Origin: Adlercreutzia hattorii
GTDB taxonomy: Bacteria > Actinomycetota > Coriobacteriia > Coriobacteriales > Eggerthellaceae
Assembly: GCF_011405655.1 (NCBI RefSeq)
Contig: NZ_AP022829.1
Span: 2,527,001-2,591,000, forward strand
DNA: 64,000 bases
Direction: 5' to 3'
The position numbers and the translations under genes are program-made. The notes beneath the pieces are model-generated. The model was given only the letters and a program-made list of their open reading frames with translations. It was not told the DNA's origin and did not search any database. Below, piece by piece: positions 63,469 through 64,000 of the stretch. The stretch's first letter is position 1. Each line of letters begins with the position of its first letter.

Positions 63469-64000
63469 GTGAAGACGAGGGAGAAAACGAATTCCGCCGC
63501 GAGCCTCCAAGAGGACGGCGGGGCGACACGCCCCCAAAAGCCGGGCCTCAGCCGCCGGTCGCTCATCGGCGGCGCCGCGATGGCCGCAGGGCTTCTGGCC
63601 TTCGGGGGCGCCACGGCGGCCTTCGGCGGCGAGACCGATCGCCTGCGACCGCCAGGAGGCCAGGACGCCGACCGGTTCTGGGGCGCGTGCATCCGCTGCG
63701 ACCGTTGCCGGGCGGCCTGCCCGCTTGCCGCCATCGGCGTGGAGGGGCTCACCCCCGGCATTATCGGGGCGCGGCTGCCGATCATGGATTTTCGCGAGGG
63801 CTACTGCGACATGTGCGACGGCGCCTTCCGCTGCATCGCCGCCTGCCCCACCGGGGCGCTTACGGCCTTCGACCCCTACGTGGACAAGATCGGCATGGCC
63901 GTGGTAGACGAGGCCGAGTGCCAGCTGTACGGCATCTCGGGCACGTGCAACGCGCCCTGCATCGATGCCTGCGAGTGGGACGCCCTGTCCCTGGACGAGA
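63469..64000 (+). CDS. Tat-exported NapG/MauM-type ferredoxin, 5' part
   Basis: GTG start at 63469 after GAGGAGAGGGGAGAG; the frame is open to the window end (177 codons). Twin-arginine motif SRRSLIGG near residue 28 with a hydrophobic h-region, then a 4Fe-4S motif CIRCDRCRAACPLAAI, a second cluster CDMCDGAFRCIAACPTGAL, and a third beginning at CNAPCIDAC. This fits periplasmic NapG/MauM-like electron-transfer proteins, which hand quinol electrons to a partner reductase. Partner genes lie outside the window. Confidence 0.85.
   Translation, partial: MKTREKTNSAASLQEDGGATRPQKPGLSRRSLIGGAAMAAGLLAFGGATAAFGGETDRLRPPGGQDADRFWGACIRCDRCRAACPLAAIGVEGLTPGIIGARLPIMDFREGYCDMCDGAFRCIAACPTGALTAFDPYVDKIGMAVVDEAECQLYGISGTCNAPCIDACEWDALSLDE

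Overview
The window is high-GC DNA and most probably comes from an anaerobic gut actinobacterium of the family Eggerthellaceae (order Eggerthellales; relatives of Eggerthella, Gordonibacter, Slackia and Adlercreutzia). I infer this from the gene style: Dms-type molybdopterin oxidoreductase operons next to many-membrane-segment LuxR regulators, Tat-exported lipoproteins beside LuxR genes, an agmatine pathway, rubrerythrin, and GTG/TTG starts with strong AGGAGG sites. The genus cannot be fixed from sequence reading alone.

Layout. 1-0.6 kb: end of a MATE exporter. 0.8-6.6 kb: a response regulator, sensor kinase, ABC ATPase and giant FtsX permease module on the minus strand. 7-24 kb: housekeeping genes (coaBC, serA, leuS, engB, guaB) mixed with regulators (TetR, LysR), a TDT-family transporter, a SanA-like protein and a hybrid sensor kinase. 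24-27.5 kb: hydrolase, rubrerythrin, M18 aminopeptidase. 27.7-36.3 kb: an agmatine catabolic locus (ptcA, antiporter, aguA, carbamate kinase), interrupted by an AT-richer C45-type lipoprotein and by decayed arginine-deiminase and YfcC-type antiporter genes. 36.7-40.7 kb: two membrane LuxR regulators and a Tat lipoprotein amidohydrolase. 40.9-49.9 kb: an accessory patchwork with a headless ATPase, a carbamate-kinase fragment, REP clusters, IS21-like end repeats, a DUF4143 ATPase, a collapsed two-component system and a DUF3990 gene pair, plus the core genes ilvE and yerC. 49.9-53.9 kb: an MFS transporter and two NCS2 nucleobase permeases. 54-60 kb: a five-gene molybdoenzyme operon (double winged-helix-like protein, DmsA, DmsB, DmsC, TorD-ferredoxin fusion). 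60.2-64 kb: two large LuxR membrane regulators and the start of a Tat-exported NapG-type ferredoxin.

How the genes work together. AguD, AguA, PtcA and carbamate kinase form a complete route: agmatine in and putrescine out, then N-carbamoylputrescine, then putrescine plus carbamoyl phosphate, then ATP. The neighbouring arginine deiminase gene has lost its catalytic middle, so the locus appears to have kept the agmatine route while losing arginine deiminase. The Dms-type operon encodes a catalytic subunit without a Tat signal, an electron-transfer subunit, a membrane anchor and a chaperone; a LuxR protein is transcribed divergently from it.

The most notable non-genic content is repeats. There are three copies of a 154-163 bp element with shared inverted ends, a 192 bp foldback, and a paired palindromic (BIME-like) repeat that sits inside the sensor-kinase reading frame. 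Hairpins whose loops share GCACAA (TTGTGC on the transcript) lie in front of ptcA, the carbamate kinase gene and its truncated copy.
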